Assembly: GCA_009767595.1 (NCBI GenBank) | Contig: VSDK01012816.1 | Span: 24,018-88,017 of the forward strand | Direction of reading: 5' to 3' | Length of the DNA stretch: 64,000 bases | DNA from: Symbiodinium kawagutii | Lineage: Eukaryota; Sar; Dinophyceae; Suessiales; Symbiodiniaceae | In this document: piece by piece, positions 1 through 12,183 of the stretch | How positions within the stretch are numbered: position 1 is the stretch's first letter | How the letters are laid out: each line of letters starts with the position of its first letter | Program-made: the position numbers and the translations under genes | Notes under the pieces: generated by a model | Database searches by the model: none | What the model was told of the DNA's origin: nothing | Seen by the model: the letters and a program-made list of their open reading frames with translations, nothing else

Positions 1-402
1 AGCGCCTTGACCGGGGGCCAGTTGCCCCCTGGAATTGCCTGCGCCAATTCCTGCACAGACCTGGCTTTGTCAACAGTGTAGGTGGCAACTGGCCTGAAGA
101 CCAGGAATTGTCTCCCACGAAGGGCTCCATGATGAGAATTCCTAAGCAGAAGAAAACGGGCCAATTGAGTACACCATTTCGGGGACACGAAGCACAGCGT
201 GCTTGGGGTCTCTTTTGCAGCATCCACCGTGATGGGGAGCTTCACCAATCTTTCGGGCTCAGGTCGTCATGTCCTGCAGCACCGTTTTTTTCTTTAATGC
301 TGTTTCCTCATGCTCCATGTTTTGACCATGCTCTGCATGAACTACTGCCTGTTTCCAGCCCCGGCCAGATAACCGGCATGCAATGGGAAGGAGGACGTTG
401 AG

Positions 403-611
403 GAGGGGCTTCCTCCTCGAGCGCGCAAGTCATGGCAATATCCAAGTGCTTCCCTTGCAGGATGCGCCAGTGCATGAGCCCAATCCTTGTGTTGGCACAT
501 GGGCTGTGCCAATGCATGGGTTGGGCTCATGCACTGGCGCATCCTGCAAGGGAAGCACCATGAAGCACTTGGATACTGCCATGACTTTGGGGCTCCAGGA
601 AGAAGCCCCTC
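403..611. repeat. Long near-perfect inverted repeat (hairpin)
   Basis: The left arm (403-485) pairs with the right arm (519-611) over most of its length. The right arm carries about 10 extra bases near 552-563. The loop itself contains a second perfect 8-bp pairing (TTGGCACA with TGTGCCAA), so the whole segment folds into one hairpin of about 210 nt. No coding frame fits. It may be a foldback MITE or a hairpin RNA source. Confidence 0.8.
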
Positions 612-1472
612 GGGCTTGTGCGTCGATACGGCCACTGCAAGTGCCTGGGCCCTCGTTCATATATGGAGAGATGAGAGATGTTTTTATTGCTGTTGTTTTT
701 TTTGCTTTGGTTTGGTTGTAAAGCACATGGAATAACAAAGAACACGTCTTGACAGCGAATTTGTAGTCACGCTCACAGGTCTGCTCTTGATCGCATTGCT
801 GGGCATAGTGGTGGACGTTTGGGTCACGGTCTTGATCGCGCAAAGCAACTTCGTCATGAGTGAAGCCATGGGGTCACACTTGGCATTGTTCACTTGCTAT
901 CCTGAGACTTGTTGGTCCGATCTTCCACATTTTGAAAATGGATTAAAATGGGAAAAACCACTCAGGAGAGCGCCTTGGCCTCGTCTCAAAGCATGAGTGG
1001 GCCCAAGGGTGGCCAGCAGCACAACCATGGGTGACAGCGTCCCTGTGGAGTTGTTGGACGGATGCTTTTCTCTACCATCAATCAATTGATGCCAACGCCA
1101 TCCGCCCGCTGATGCCAACGGGGATTTTTGAGTTCAGAAATCTCCATTGGCGTCAGCGGGCTTGAGCTTTTAATGTTGTGAGGCATATGTGAACTGGGCA
1201 ACTGGTCACATTGTTCGTACTGTTGTGGCTAGAGTCCAGCCAAGCCGTGCAAAAGCGTAAGGCTGAACTGATCTGACAAGATTTGAGCAAGTCAGAATGG
1301 CACAATGACGGCACTACCACCTCTAAACCAACATGTGCTGGACAACAAGCCAAGGGGTTCAGCAAGTCATTCATGTTGGATCGTCAGCAGCCTAATGAGC
1401 ATTGCTATTTAGAAATCATTCTCCAATAGCGCAGGTCAGCGCCAAATCAGGGTATAGCATAGCCAACCCGCC
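612..1472. other. No supportable gene
   Basis: I see only short chance frames here, as in 1-402. The sequence is mixed in composition, with no clear exon, RNA gene or repeat array. Confidence 0.4.
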
Positions 1473-4400
1473 ATGCAACCAGCAGTGGAGCTCCAGCGTT
1501 GGTGCTGCCGCCTGGGAAGCCGCCTTCCATGGGAGCACCACCGTGAGGCCCTGGAGCGCGAAAGCACGGAGCTGAACACACACTGGTGACCTGGCATGCG
1601 ACGGTAAGGACGGTTGATGATGTTGGTGATGGCTAAGAATGGTCAAAGTTCGGGTCCATGTTGGCTTATAATGGTGTATATATTATTGTTTCTTTTCTAA
1701 ATGATGACTAGTAGTGGTGAATGTTGGCCGCGGTTTAGAATGGTATGATTTCATACTGGTGGTGAAATTGGTGAAATGATGGTTAATGATTTAGTTTGAT
1801 TAACTGGTGCGAGAGAAATGGTTGGGAATCGTGAACTGACGCGGAAAACCTTAGGGTTAACTGGTGAAAAAATCGCTCACGTTGTTTCATGATGATGGTC
1901 AGTGATTGCCAGCAATGATAGAGACTACTGTTGGCTGATGTTGCTTCATCACTGGGGATTGGTGAAGGTACCATTGAGCTGGCCCGGGCAACAGCTGCCA
2001 TAAATACTTGAGAGGGGGCCAGGTCTCTACTTTTTATCAAGTGTCAGTTCTTGTTTCCTACTATCCCCCATTGTTCAGTGTTTCTATGACCATTCGAGTG
2101 CTGCAACCATGGCCCGTCAATGGACGTCACGATTGCTCACGGGTGATCCAAATTGTCAACCACCCACAGTTTCACTATAGATAGCTTCAGATCTTGCATC
2201 AAACATGGTTGGTTTACTAGTATGCACCTCTCATTAACATTCATTGACCACAATCATCTACAACTGGCTCTTGTCCCTCATCACTATTGAGCAATCATTC
2301 GCCAACCAAGATCAACTCCGACCACCTCTCCCCTTGACCATCCATCCTGAAGCAACCATCATTCAGCTGTTCGGCTGTTGGTTGACTTAGCTGGATCCCT
2401 TCAATGATCCCCTGATCCATCGTTGGTTCTGCTGTTGGGTTAACAGATGTAACCAGCATCACCAACCACTTCCAGCCCCACCTCTTCGCCGAAGGTCAGC
2501 CCTGCAGGCAGATCAGAGCATGAAACACGAGGTGGGACCGGGGCTGTGTCTCCATGGTGTGGGGCCCCCCCAGCCATGGGTGGTCAACTTGGACAGGGGC
2601 ACCACATGGCACCACCATGTGGATTGCCGTGGCACGACTAGATATGGTTATGTTGCCCACCTGTTAACCCATCATCTACTCCATAAAGGATTGTCAATCC
2701 ATCATATGCCGCTAGTGACGCTAGTGATCAGTTTATAAATTAGGTCAATGGTTAGTTCATAATTTGCTCAGTTTATGAAATGGTCACACAAGCCCTATCA
2801 AACCATATCAAATTTGGTTACTGATGATTAAGGTGGTGAATTGATGCTCAGTGCTGGTTGATGAGCATCCATCCCCATGGAGGTGCTCGCAGAAATGCGG
2901 GCAGAACGTTTGGCCGTTTTGTCGACGGTGGAGGAGTTGCAGGCAGAGGCGGAGCTGATGATTGGATCACGTGGAAGGATCAGCAAGCAGTAAGCATTGA
3001 GTTTACTTCAGGGAGGAGTCATGGATGAATGGTTCGAGATGGCTCAGGGAGGAGTCATGGATGAATGAATGGTTCATGGATATATTTACGTATAAATTGT
3101 CCATGAAAATCAGCATTTGGGATGGTTGTGGCTGAGGTTGACAGCACCAGGGGTTGGTGGCTCAGGTCTTGGATACCACGGCTGAGCTCAAAGAGGCTGG
3201 GCCTTGCTGCTTGGGCGAAAAATCGCTACAGTGGCACCGCCAGCCGTCACATGGCCATTAAGATGCAGTTACCATTGTTTGGGGGTGCCCCTAAATGGTG
3301 AATTGGTTAATAAATGCGGTTACATTAGCCCATAAATGGTGAATTGGTTAATAGGCTCCATTCTTTGAGGGTGCCCCTGCTTGAGAAACCGCCATATATA
3401 CCGAACTTTATACCGACAACGATGATATATGATGATGCTTGATGTGCCATGTGCTGTTGGAACTGTGCGAGTGTATAGTCGTATGTTAATGTCAAGGTTT
3501 TATTGTCAATGTAAATCATTGAAACGTTTCAATATGAACAAACTGTTAGATCACCAGAGTATTAACATCATGCAGTTATTCTACCATGATTCTATGTTTA
3601 GTAAAGCCCCACTGGCAGATGGTAGATCACACTCACACTAACATCAATTGGTTGAACCACTGGGCTGACTCCTCAAGGATGGCGCCATGATGGCCCCAAT
3701 GGGAGCGTACGCGGCGCCAGGCTCAGTCGACGGCATCCAGTCGCCTGGCCAACCGCCGACGACTTCAAGCAGAGCTGACTGCCTGTGGGGTGGCCAACCG
3801 GCCGATCTGGTTGTCATGGGGATGACCCATTGGTTAGTTGATGCAACTGGGGATGCTGGTGTGGATGCTACCAAGTTATATCCACTATATCCATTATGAA
3901 CCATTTAATAATTGGTTGGTATAACATGGTTAGTAGATCGGCTAAGCTTTGGATCGGCTTCGGGCAAACCCTCTGGAGGCCCTGGTAAAACAAGGTCAGT
4001 TGATACAGTAGCATTGGTTGGATCATTTGGGTAATGTCGATTGAACTGTTTAACTGCATTCCGTGTGGAGACAATATCTCGCAGAGGAGAATCACTACAA
4101 CTGGGGATGCTGCTGAGGATACATGCTATTGTTCGAGAATTTCCACTTCATTCGATGGTTATAATGCTTTAACATGCCAGAACTGTAGCCATTCTGAACC
4201 ATTCGATAGGCATTATTATACTTACCAATGGGGAGACTCCTGGGAGGTGTAACTGAAAATGCAACTGGGAGATGCAGCTGAAATACAGGGAGGAAATAAT
4301 CATAGGATGAAACCACCAAAAAGGAGCACGCGTCAACTCAGAAAACATGATTCTTGTGGTGATCTGTGAACTGGTGGTTTACTGGAACCGATGCAACAGT

Positions 4401-6205
4401 AAGACCAACCTCCGTGAAGCAATCAGCACGACTTCAGCAAAGAATCGGTTGTTGATCAGGACGGCGATGTCTATGCTTTGTACTGGTTAGTTGATGTTTG
4501 ATGATGGTGAACGATTGAAGGATGGAGCCATTAAGTCAACGGATTTGTAGTGTTTTTGGGGTTAGAATGAATTACCACAGTCCCACAAACATAAGGGATA
4601 GCAAAGCCACCAATGCCAATGTTGACACCCCCTTCCCAAAGTGATGAGTTGTTTTTTCTCGCTTTTCTAGTGGGAAGAAGCATCAGTGGGAAGAAGCATC
4701 AATATTTACATGCCACACCGTCCAACTCTGAATAATCACTCGCTTCCACAGGGACACGGGCGGACACAGGGACATACCATGAAGCAACCTTAGTTGCACT
4801 TCTTAGGTGCAATTGATTTCAATGACGAAGCTGAAGCACATCGTGGCTTCCTCAGGTCAAGCCATGCGTCAGGTGGTGCTTGAGTCTTGCGGTATGGTCT
4901 ACCCGTTGGTGATTCACCTGGAAGGCACAGGCATAGGCTATTGGCATACGCAGGAATCTGGTAGTTAAACATTGGTACTCGTAGCCATCATCAACGGGCA
5001 GTTATGTAACTAGGAATGAACCTTTATATACCAATCTGCCAAAATGATCATGAACATTCATGAACTATGATCAAGCGCTTGTCACTGACCATCAGCCATC
5101 ACAGTCAACCATGGTTGCAGCATCATGAACCATCGTCAGTAAAACCATCAAGTCGCCAACAGCCAGGTATCAATTGACGATAGCGATAGCTGGCAGCTCA
5201 ACATTCAAGCCATCACTATCAACCATCGTTAAGCCATCATTGATCGTGATTATAGCCATCAGCCATCATAAACCATCATGAGTCATGTTATCCATCAGTT
5301 TTTTCTCACCATCCTTCTGCCTCCCTCATCTTCACCATCTCCAATTAGCCATCATGAGCCACCATCATCAACCTATAGCCATCATAGCTATCCTCCCATG
5401 CTTCCCCAACACCTTCCCTTCCCCCATCCTTCATCCATCGCCCATCCACATAGCCCATCCCCATGGCCCATCCTTCCCGGCTTCGAGGTTCCGCCAGTGA
5501 GGCGCTGCGGCTGCAGCGTGCCCAGCTGCGCACCGAGGCGGTGGAGCTTGGGAAGACGTGCGAAAGCCCAGGGGACGGCTGTGGGGCTGTGGAGGGGCTG
5601 GGCTTGGCAGCTGTGATGAGGGATGAGGAGGGCATGAGACCAGGCCACTAGTGATGTCAATGTGTCAATATGCGTCATGGATAGTCATGGTTCATTATAC
5701 TTAGGAAAATGATTGCATACATAGCATGTCTCATAATGAATGTTTCATCACCATGTGAAGAGTAGAGAGCCCTTTCAGTCAAGGGATGGTACGAACATAG
5801 CAAACCACAGGGAGCTGGCGGGCCTAGCTGGTCATGGGCGACGCTTCCAAGCCCATCCCAACATGTCAATGTGGTTCCATGGTTGGTCCTCGGTGATTTT
5901 GGAGACCCCATTGGCAGCCCATTGGCTGAAGCCGATTGCTGGGAAATTTTTGGGGCAAAGGAAACGGCGGTTTTTTCTGGGATCCAGCTTGGTAGCCATG
6001 CGCCAGCATGGTCCAGTGGAAAACTTGCCATGCGGAGCATGTGGAACGCCCATGGCCGGCGGCCATGGCTTCCCAGGCTTCAAGTCTGCGTCACCCGCGG
6101 GGACGAGTTGGTCTCCGAGAACCTGCGGCTGCGCACGGAGTCCGCAGAGGTGGAAGAAGCTGAGGCGCGAAGCTGGCAGTGGCATCCTACGAAGGTGACC
6201 ACTAG
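1473..6205 (+). CDS. Putative coiled-coil gene in short exons (hypothetical)
   Basis: I do not recognise the protein. Five GC-rich segments look like exons: 1473-1585 (from ATG or the AG at 1484-1485; ends TG before GTGACC), 2877-2989 (ATG start; ends before GTAAGC), 3721-3789 (after GCCAG, phase 0), 5488-5557 (after TTCGAG) and 6077-6205 (after TTCCCAG; ends before GTGAGT). Each encodes charged, Leu/Glu/Arg-rich helix, such as EALERESTELN, RLAVLSTVEELQAEAEL, LANRRRLQAEL, EALRLQRAQLRTEAVEL and SENLRLRTESAEVEEAEAR. A shared helical character and strand suggest one gene, but not all phases agree, so exons may be missing or several genes involved. The intervening sequence is rich in degenerate ATGGTT/AACCAT words. 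The 3' neighbour at 6461-8797 may continue the same gene. Confidence 0.4.
3008..3070. repeat. Short tandem duplication
   Basis: A 23-bp segment at 3008-3030 recurs at 3044-3066 with identical sequence, giving a 36-bp period. Confidence 0.7.
3272..3400. mobile_element. Degenerate MITE copy
   Basis: The right end reads TTGAGAAACCGCCATA, the same terminal motif as the better copies near 25.3, 35.1 and 49.4 kb. The left end keeps only the GGGTGCCCC part, and an internal 21-bp block is duplicated (near 3292 and 3334). I regard it as a decayed member of that family. Confidence 0.4.
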
Positions 6206-6460
6206 GTGAGTAGAGCTGGATCCGAAGAATACAGTCTCAACACGTAAGAGCTATGGGAATTCAGACAGTTATCGTTCATGATGTTGCACTCGAAATGCCC
6301 ATGTTCAGCATGATGTTTGATACGTTGTGGATGCCGTCAATCAGATTCAACAGTGCGAATGATGCGAAGAATGAGCCCTGGAGATCAAAAAAGCTCAAAC
6401 ACCACCGTGGACAAGTTTCCATGAGCAGCTCATAGCAGCGTTCGCAAAGTTCGTCTGCAG

Positions 6461-8797
6461 TTTATTTTGGCTTGGTCAAATCCCGGGCCCTTCCAGCCCT
6501 TCGGAGCCCTTCGAGCATGGCGGGGGCTTACTACCAGAGGCCAGAGCCGTCCGAGCCATCAGATCCGTTCCATTTCAGCAGCCCAGCACCGCTGCGGAGT
6601 TTGCGAGGCACTCGCGCTCACGATCTCCAAGAAAGGCCAGTTGCCCGCAGTGATCAGCGTCAAGAACCATCAGACATCAAAAACCCAGCTGTTCGCTTGC
6701 TTGGTATGGTAGATGATCCATGGATGGTGGTTGGTTGCTGGTACCCCAACGAAAGATAATGTTTGTATGGTAGATGGGGGTCATGCTGCCATGTCTTGAA
6801 TTCTCCCTAGTACCCCCTTCTTTTGGTACCCAATGACTTGTCGCGCCCTTTTGCCACCGGCGTCGGTGTTTCAAGTTGAGCCCTGAGCAGAGAGAGCCTT
6901 GCCAGGACCAATATTGTCCTGCAGTCTATGAGTGCAAGAAGAACAAATGCAGACTCTCGAACATTCATGGCATCATAGGGGATGTGAAAGGCAATGAAGC
7001 TGCCACTTTTGGTGCATGAGACGGTTGATCAACGTTAATCACTGTGAAGCCCCAACAGGGGTTCTACCTGAAAAGGCAAGAGACTGCATTTTTGGTGGTC
7101 TAAGGATTCTGTGGCACCTTCGCTGTTTGCGAGTTTGGTCGTGACGAAGAGTTTTGCAGCAGCGCCTGCTATCTCAATGCCAGTGCAGGGCTGAGATGTT
7201 GAGTGTCACAGGTGCTCGGTACCTGCCAGTTGACGCTGGGGTCATTTAAGATATCATGTTTTAATGTGGCAGGCTGTTGGGCCTTTTCGATGTCCGTTGA
7301 AGCATGATGAAGAGCCTGCCACAGCACATCGAGCCTTATACAAGATTGATAAGCACCTGCTATGACAAAGCTGGGTGCCCAGAGGAGCCCAACTAGCACA
7401 TGCTTTGTGAGATAGTGTAAAATGTGTAAGAGCATGGGCACATATAAGTATACATGTGCGTGGGTGCAAGTCAAAATCAGCAAACGAAAAATTTGATAGA
7501 ACATCTCCACACAGACAATTCCGGACATTTTTCATGCCCCCTGCCTTAAGAAATGATTCCGGGCGTACCGTGGGTTACTGGAATCATTATTCTGGAATCA
7601 TTTCCATGGAACCATTTAGAAGCACGCAGGGGCGGGGACCCTATCAACTTTGGATGGAATGATTTTTCTGGGCACCTTGCCCTTTCCAGGGTCACTCGAG
7701 TAGAGCTCGTAAGCACATGTTGAAAAATAGCTTGAAATGACTCCAACAAGCCTACCGCGTCCAGAATCATATCTGGAAATGTATGTGGAACCATACTGGA
7801 ATAATTTCTAATGATTCTGAGGTATGTTGACGGGGGGGGGATACTAAGGTAGGGAGCATCATTTTTCACGTCAAACTTGTCCATGTTTTACAAGGCCATA
7901 CATGCATAGCTGTAGATAGCTATAGGCAGCTATAATTGGTCATTAGATGGCTATAGATAGCTACATTAGCCATTGACTTAGCATGACATAGCTCATTGGA
8001 GTCGGATTTTCTGTGCTTTTTGCAGCAGCTTTGGTGACTTATTCGTCCAGGCAAAGGCGTTGAAGCTCTGGACTGGGACACCTCAGAAGCCGCTTCCTGG
8101 CTTCGCGTGGAGGCCCCTGGGGTGTGGCTTTTGATGGATGTGAAAAGATGTCCCAAGTCAAAGGATCCACAGTTGGAATCCACACTTGGAAGAGTCAATC
8201 CGAAGGTTGGTGGATGTTGGTGGCATGAAAAGCGATGGAATTTGTGGACCGAGACAGGGGAGATTTCATCAAAATGATCCAAAATGACACAAAATTCCAT
8301 AAATAGGCCCATTTTGTAGCCACCATTCCTAGATCCAATCTGGAGATGTGTGCTTGCCAAGGGGCTGGAAAGATGGAAGCGACAGCTGGTGTCAGTCCTT
8401 CGTGATGGTCATGCACTGCTCACAATTCTGAATGAAGGCAGGGCATGGGCAGGAGATTCCCAGCGATGAAGAGCCCAGTGCCTGACCCGGCACCGCTCGC
8501 GTTACTCCATGAGGGCCCATGTCATTGTCATCCCTTGTCTGATGTTCAACCCGAAGGTGAGTGGTGTGATGTGGTGTGTCTACAGCCCAGGGCCTAGTGG
8601 GCACCCAAACCATCTCCAGGATTGCCATTGGAAACCACAGTTTTCGAGCTGATCTCCATCCCTCTCCCACCGTGGTTTCGGCAGTGCGACCCAGCTTGCG
8701 AGGAATTCTGCAACAAGCGGGCGTGCCAAAGAGGAAAGCCAAAGAAGTGATGCAGCTCGACATGGATCCGGAATTCCATCCACTTTGCGAAAGTTAA
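6461..8797 (+). CDS. Hypothetical multi-exon gene, 3' part
   Basis: Four exons join in one frame: 6461-6703 (after CTGCAG; ATG inside at 6517; ends G before GTATGG), 8051-8209 (after GTCCAG; ends G before GTGGAT), 8464-8556 (after TTCCCAG; ends AAG before GTGAGT) and 8685-8797 (after TTTCGGCAG; TAA stop). Every junction is phase 1, which is unlikely by chance. The product is Pro/Ser-rich at the start (AYYQRPEPSEPSDPFHF), then has a Trp-rich stretch (VEALDWDTSEAASWLRV) and a basic C-terminal helix (LQQAGVPKRKAKEVM). I recognise no domain. Exons may extend upstream into the coiled-coil exons before 6.2 kb. The overlapping long - strand frame at 8594-9274 is judged a shadow. Confidence 0.55.
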
Positions 8798-8905
8798 GAA
8801 AACGTTTGGCTTGGAGAACTTGTTGCTCATGGCTTCAAACATGCAGTGCTTGTCTTTGCATAGGGAATGTGGTGGAAGCTGATGCTGCCTGCTCCAAAAA
8901 CCGCC

Positions 8906-8924
8906 AGAGAGAGAGAGAGAGAGA
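8906..8924. repeat. (GA)n microsatellite
   Basis: An uninterrupted AG dinucleotide run follows the last exon of the gene ending at 8797. Confidence 0.8.
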
Positions 8925-9304
8925 TCACCATATTCACGCCGCTTCGCGGCTAGGGCCGCCCGCACCGTGGGAATTCGGAGTGCAGTTGTAGTGCGAGACA
9001 TGGCCATTGCACACGATGTTGCACACATCTTAGCATATGTTAAGACCAATGTTGGGGCACTGGACCCTAGGTCGCATGAGTGTACAGGATGCCAGGGGTT
9101 ATGTTGAAGGTATCTAGGCCGATCTTCGCCACCTGGGGCCCAGCTTGGCGTCAAAGTTGGCCTCATGTTGGCCCTATGTTGGAGTTGGGTTGGGCTAAAA
9201 TGAGGGCCTGTCATGTCAATCTTGCCGACCAGTCTTTTGACAAAAATTACTTTACTTCGAGTGATCCCCACCATGTCATGTCATCACCACTTGTTGACTC
9301 CACT

Positions 9305-10836
9305 TTTGTGTGACATTCTCTCCTACATACCTTCTGGCATTCATTCTGACAAATCTTCTGACATTCTCTCTGGCAAACCTTTGGACATTCTTTCTGACAT
9401 CCTTTTTGGCACATCTTCTAACGTTCTTTCTGACAACTTTCTACTCGGACATTCTTTCTGGCAAATCTTTTGACATTCTCTCTGACATCTCTTCTGACAT
9501 TCTTTCTGACATCTCTTCTGACATTCTTTCTGGCATATCTTCTGCCAATCTCTCTGAAATTCTCTCTGACATATCTTCTGACATTCTTTCTGACATATCT
9601 TCTGACATTCTCTCTGACATTCTTTCTGGCATATCTTTTGACATTCTTTCTGACATCTCTTCTGACATTCTTTCTGACATATCTTCTGACATTCTCTCTG
9701 ACATTCTTTCTGGCATATCTTTTGACATTCTTTCTGACATCTCTTCTGACATTCTCTCTGACATNNNNNNNNNNNNNNNNNNNNNNNNNNNNNNNNNNNN
9801 NNNNNNNNNNNNNNNNNNNNNNNNNNNNNNNNNNNNNNNNNNNNNNNNNNNNNNNNNNNNNNNNNNNNNNNNNNNNNNNNNNNNNNNNNNNNNNNNNNNN
9901 NNNNNNNNNNNNNNNNNNNNNNNNNNNNNNNNNNNNNNNNNNNNNNNNNNNNNNNNNNNNNNNNNNNNNNNNNNNNNNNNNNNNNNNNNNNNNNNNNNNN
10001 NNNNNNNNNNNNNNNNNNNNNNNNNNNNNNNNNNNNNNNNNNNNNNNNNNNNNNNNNNNNNNNNNNNNNNNNNNNNNNNNNNNNNNNNNNNNNNNNNNNN
10101 NNNNNNNNNNNNNNNNNNNNNNNNNNNNNNNNNNNNNNNNNNNNNNNNNNNNNNNNNNNNNNNNNNNNNNNNNNNNNNNNNNNNNNNNNNNNNNNNNNNN
10201 NNNNNNNNNNNNNNNNNNNNNNNNNNNNNNNNNNNNNNNNNNNNNNNNNNNNNNNNNNNNNNNNNNNNNNNNNNNNNNNNNNNNNNNNNNNNNNNNNNNN
10301 NNNNNNNNNNNNNNNNNNNNNNNNNNNNNNNNNNNNNNNNNNNNNNNNNNNNNNNNNNNNNNNNNNNNNNNNNNNNNNNNNNNNNNNNNNNNNNNNNNNN
10401 NNNNNNNNNNNNNNNNNNNNNNNNNNNNNNNNNNNNNNNNNNNNNNNNNNNNNNNNNNNNNNNNNNNNNNNNNNNNNNNNNNNNNNNNNNNNNNNNNNNN
10501 NNNNNNNNNNNNNNNNNNNNNNNNNNNNNNNNNNNNNNNNNNNNNNNNNNNNNNNNNNNNNNNNNNNNNNNNNNNNNNNNNNNNNNNNNNNNNNNNNNNN
10601 NNNNNNNNNNNNNNNNNNNNNNNNNNNNNNNNNNNNNNNNNNNNNNNNNNNNNNNNNNNNNNNNNNNNNNNNNNNNNNNNTGACATTCTCTCTGACATTC
10701 TTTCTGGCATATCTTTTGACATTCTCTCTGACATATCTTCTGACATTCTTTCTGACATATCTTTTGCCATTCTCTCTGACATTCTCTCTGACATATCTTT
10801 TGACATTCTTTCTGACATCTTTTCTGACATCTTTGA
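9305..10836. repeat. 12/24-bp minisatellite containing an assembly gap
   Basis: The + strand is built of TCTGACATTCTT and TCTGACATATCT-like 12-mers arranged as 24-bp pairs, on both sides of the gap. The unit length is a multiple of three and it lacks stops in several frames, so long artefactual frames run through it on both strands. Read on the - strand it encodes MSER/MSED/MSKD tetrads. Together with the leader at 10837-10980 it is the inverted counterpart of the array at 38446-39090. Confidence 0.9.
9765..10680. other. Assembly gap (916 N)
   Basis: A run of N lies inside the minisatellite, so the true array length is unknown. Confidence 0.99.
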
Positions 10837-10980
10837 GGTCCGGCAGCCACCACTGGCCGCGCATGGTCGTGGAGGAGGAGGAGGAGGAGAAGGAGAAGAA
10901 GGAGGAGAAGGAGAAGAAGGAGGAGAAGGAGAAGTCAGCTCTGATAAAATCTAACAACCCTCACCTGACAGGTGGGGAAA
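10837..10980 (-). repeat. Leader shared by the two minisatellites
   Basis: Read on the - strand, this holds a CACCTGTCAGGTG palindrome, then GAGGGTTGTTAGATTTTAT, then a TTCTCC/TCCTCC tract, then GCCGGACCTCAA before the repeat units. The same blocks in the same order precede the array at 38446 on the + strand. Both can encode a frame starting MLDF..ADFS. I cannot say whether it is expressed. Confidence 0.75.
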
Positions 10981-11159
10981 TATGAAAAACAGGGGGTTTT
11001 AAGCCAAAAATTGCTTGTAAAGAGCTCAGTGGGAGCATGTGCGATGCATGGCAGGACAGCTTGGCGTATGTGCGGTGGATGTTGGAGCCCTTGAACCCGA
11101 TGTCGGGCAGCTCTTGCCAGATATAGGGGCATGTTGTTCCCACGTTGTCCCATGTTCGG

Positions 11160-11310
11160 CTCATAGTAGAGTCAGTTTAACCCATCTTCAGCCCATGTTG
11201 AGCCCATCTTGGCCTATCTTGGGGCCATGTTGGCCGCATGTTGGGCCCATGTTGGCTCCGTGTTGAACCTTGGTTGGCCGGATGTTGGGCCCCGTTGGCT
11301 TGGTGTTGGA
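11160..11310. repeat. Degenerate CCCATGTTGG tandem repeat
   Basis: Ten- to twelve-base words such as CCCATGTTGGC recur about a dozen times with drift. Similar words occur at 9110-9200 on the other side of the minisatellite. Frames read through here are artefacts of the repeat. Confidence 0.65.
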
Positions 11311-12077
11311 CTAAGCTTGCGGAAAAGTCAGATAAGAAAAAACGTCAAAAACAGGGGATTCTAGACAAATAAAGGCCACCCCCCCCAGCAAAAGCTGTAC
11401 CGACAGATTGTTTATGGTTCCGCAAGTCATGCCCCAGCACCTTCGGTGCAGGCGGATTTTAGCTAATTGTTTTAAAACTAATTGTAGCTTATCGATATAC
11501 ATCCGTCATTATGATCATTATGTTCATTGCAGAGGAAGGCCCTTTTCCAGCAAGAAGCTTGGAGAACCATGCGTTGAACCAAACGTTTATATGTTTTTTT
11601 TGGGTATCCATAGTTTGAATCATAATTTTCGGAGGCAGCTGCTTTTTCTCAGATCATGCCTCTATCAGTTCAAAATTTGAAGAAACATATATACCATGCA
11701 GACCGCTTGTGTGTTTGGGTTGAATTGATGCTTTAGTCCAGTAGATGCTTCTGGCATGTACTGGTAGCGTCAACTTACCAGTAGTTAAGCAAGAACTATG
11801 GACCGTTATGCATCATTGAGCATTACTAATCATTATTGCTATCATGATACTGACAATCATTAATTAAGAATCAGCGAACCACTACTTCAACATCAATTCA
11901 GCATCATGAATCATCAATGTAGCCATCAGTACTGTTCGTTATTACCTCCTGTTCCTAGCAACTATCTACCACCATTGACCACAACTACCCACCACTACAA
12001 ACCAGATCCAACCAGATCCGACCAGATCCAACCACTAACTGCTGCTTGCGCCCTGCAAAAACCCATTCTCCCCTCAG
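11311..12077. other. No supportable gene
   Basis: AT-rich DNA with a poly-T and poly-C run and CCAACCA/GATCC words near 12.0 kb. I see no exon here. Confidence 0.4.
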
Positions 12078-12183
12078 GCAGGATGTAGAAGATTTGCGTC
12101 GCGGTGCCTGGTCACAGCCAGAACCTCCGCGCCAGGCAGAAACAGGATGGGGCAAAATCGATGGTTCAGTAATGATTAGAAAG
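12078..12183 (+). CDS. Putative internal exon, hypothetical protein
   Basis: A pyrimidine-rich tract (CCCATTCTCCCCTCAG) precedes an open 106-nt segment that ends AGAAAG before GTGGTT. It reads QDVEDLRRGAWSQPEPPRQ and enters in phase 2, leaving in phase 0. A second candidate with the same strand and style is 12853-12923 (EVPLVTVAELGERARPGL). The parent gene is unknown. Confidence 0.45.

Noticed and set aside
3687..3899. + strand frame starting MMAPMGAYAAPG
   Set aside because: The same DNA in another frame from 3721 gives a helical exon with a good acceptor and donor that suits its neighbours better.
8594..9274. A 226-codon - strand open frame
   Set aside because: It covers a strong + strand 3' exon and a GA repeat, and its N-terminal part is made of CCCATGTTGG-type repeat words.
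9341..10957. Very long open frames on both strands
   Set aside because: They run through an N gap and a stop-free 12-bp repeat; openness follows from the unit and says nothing about coding.
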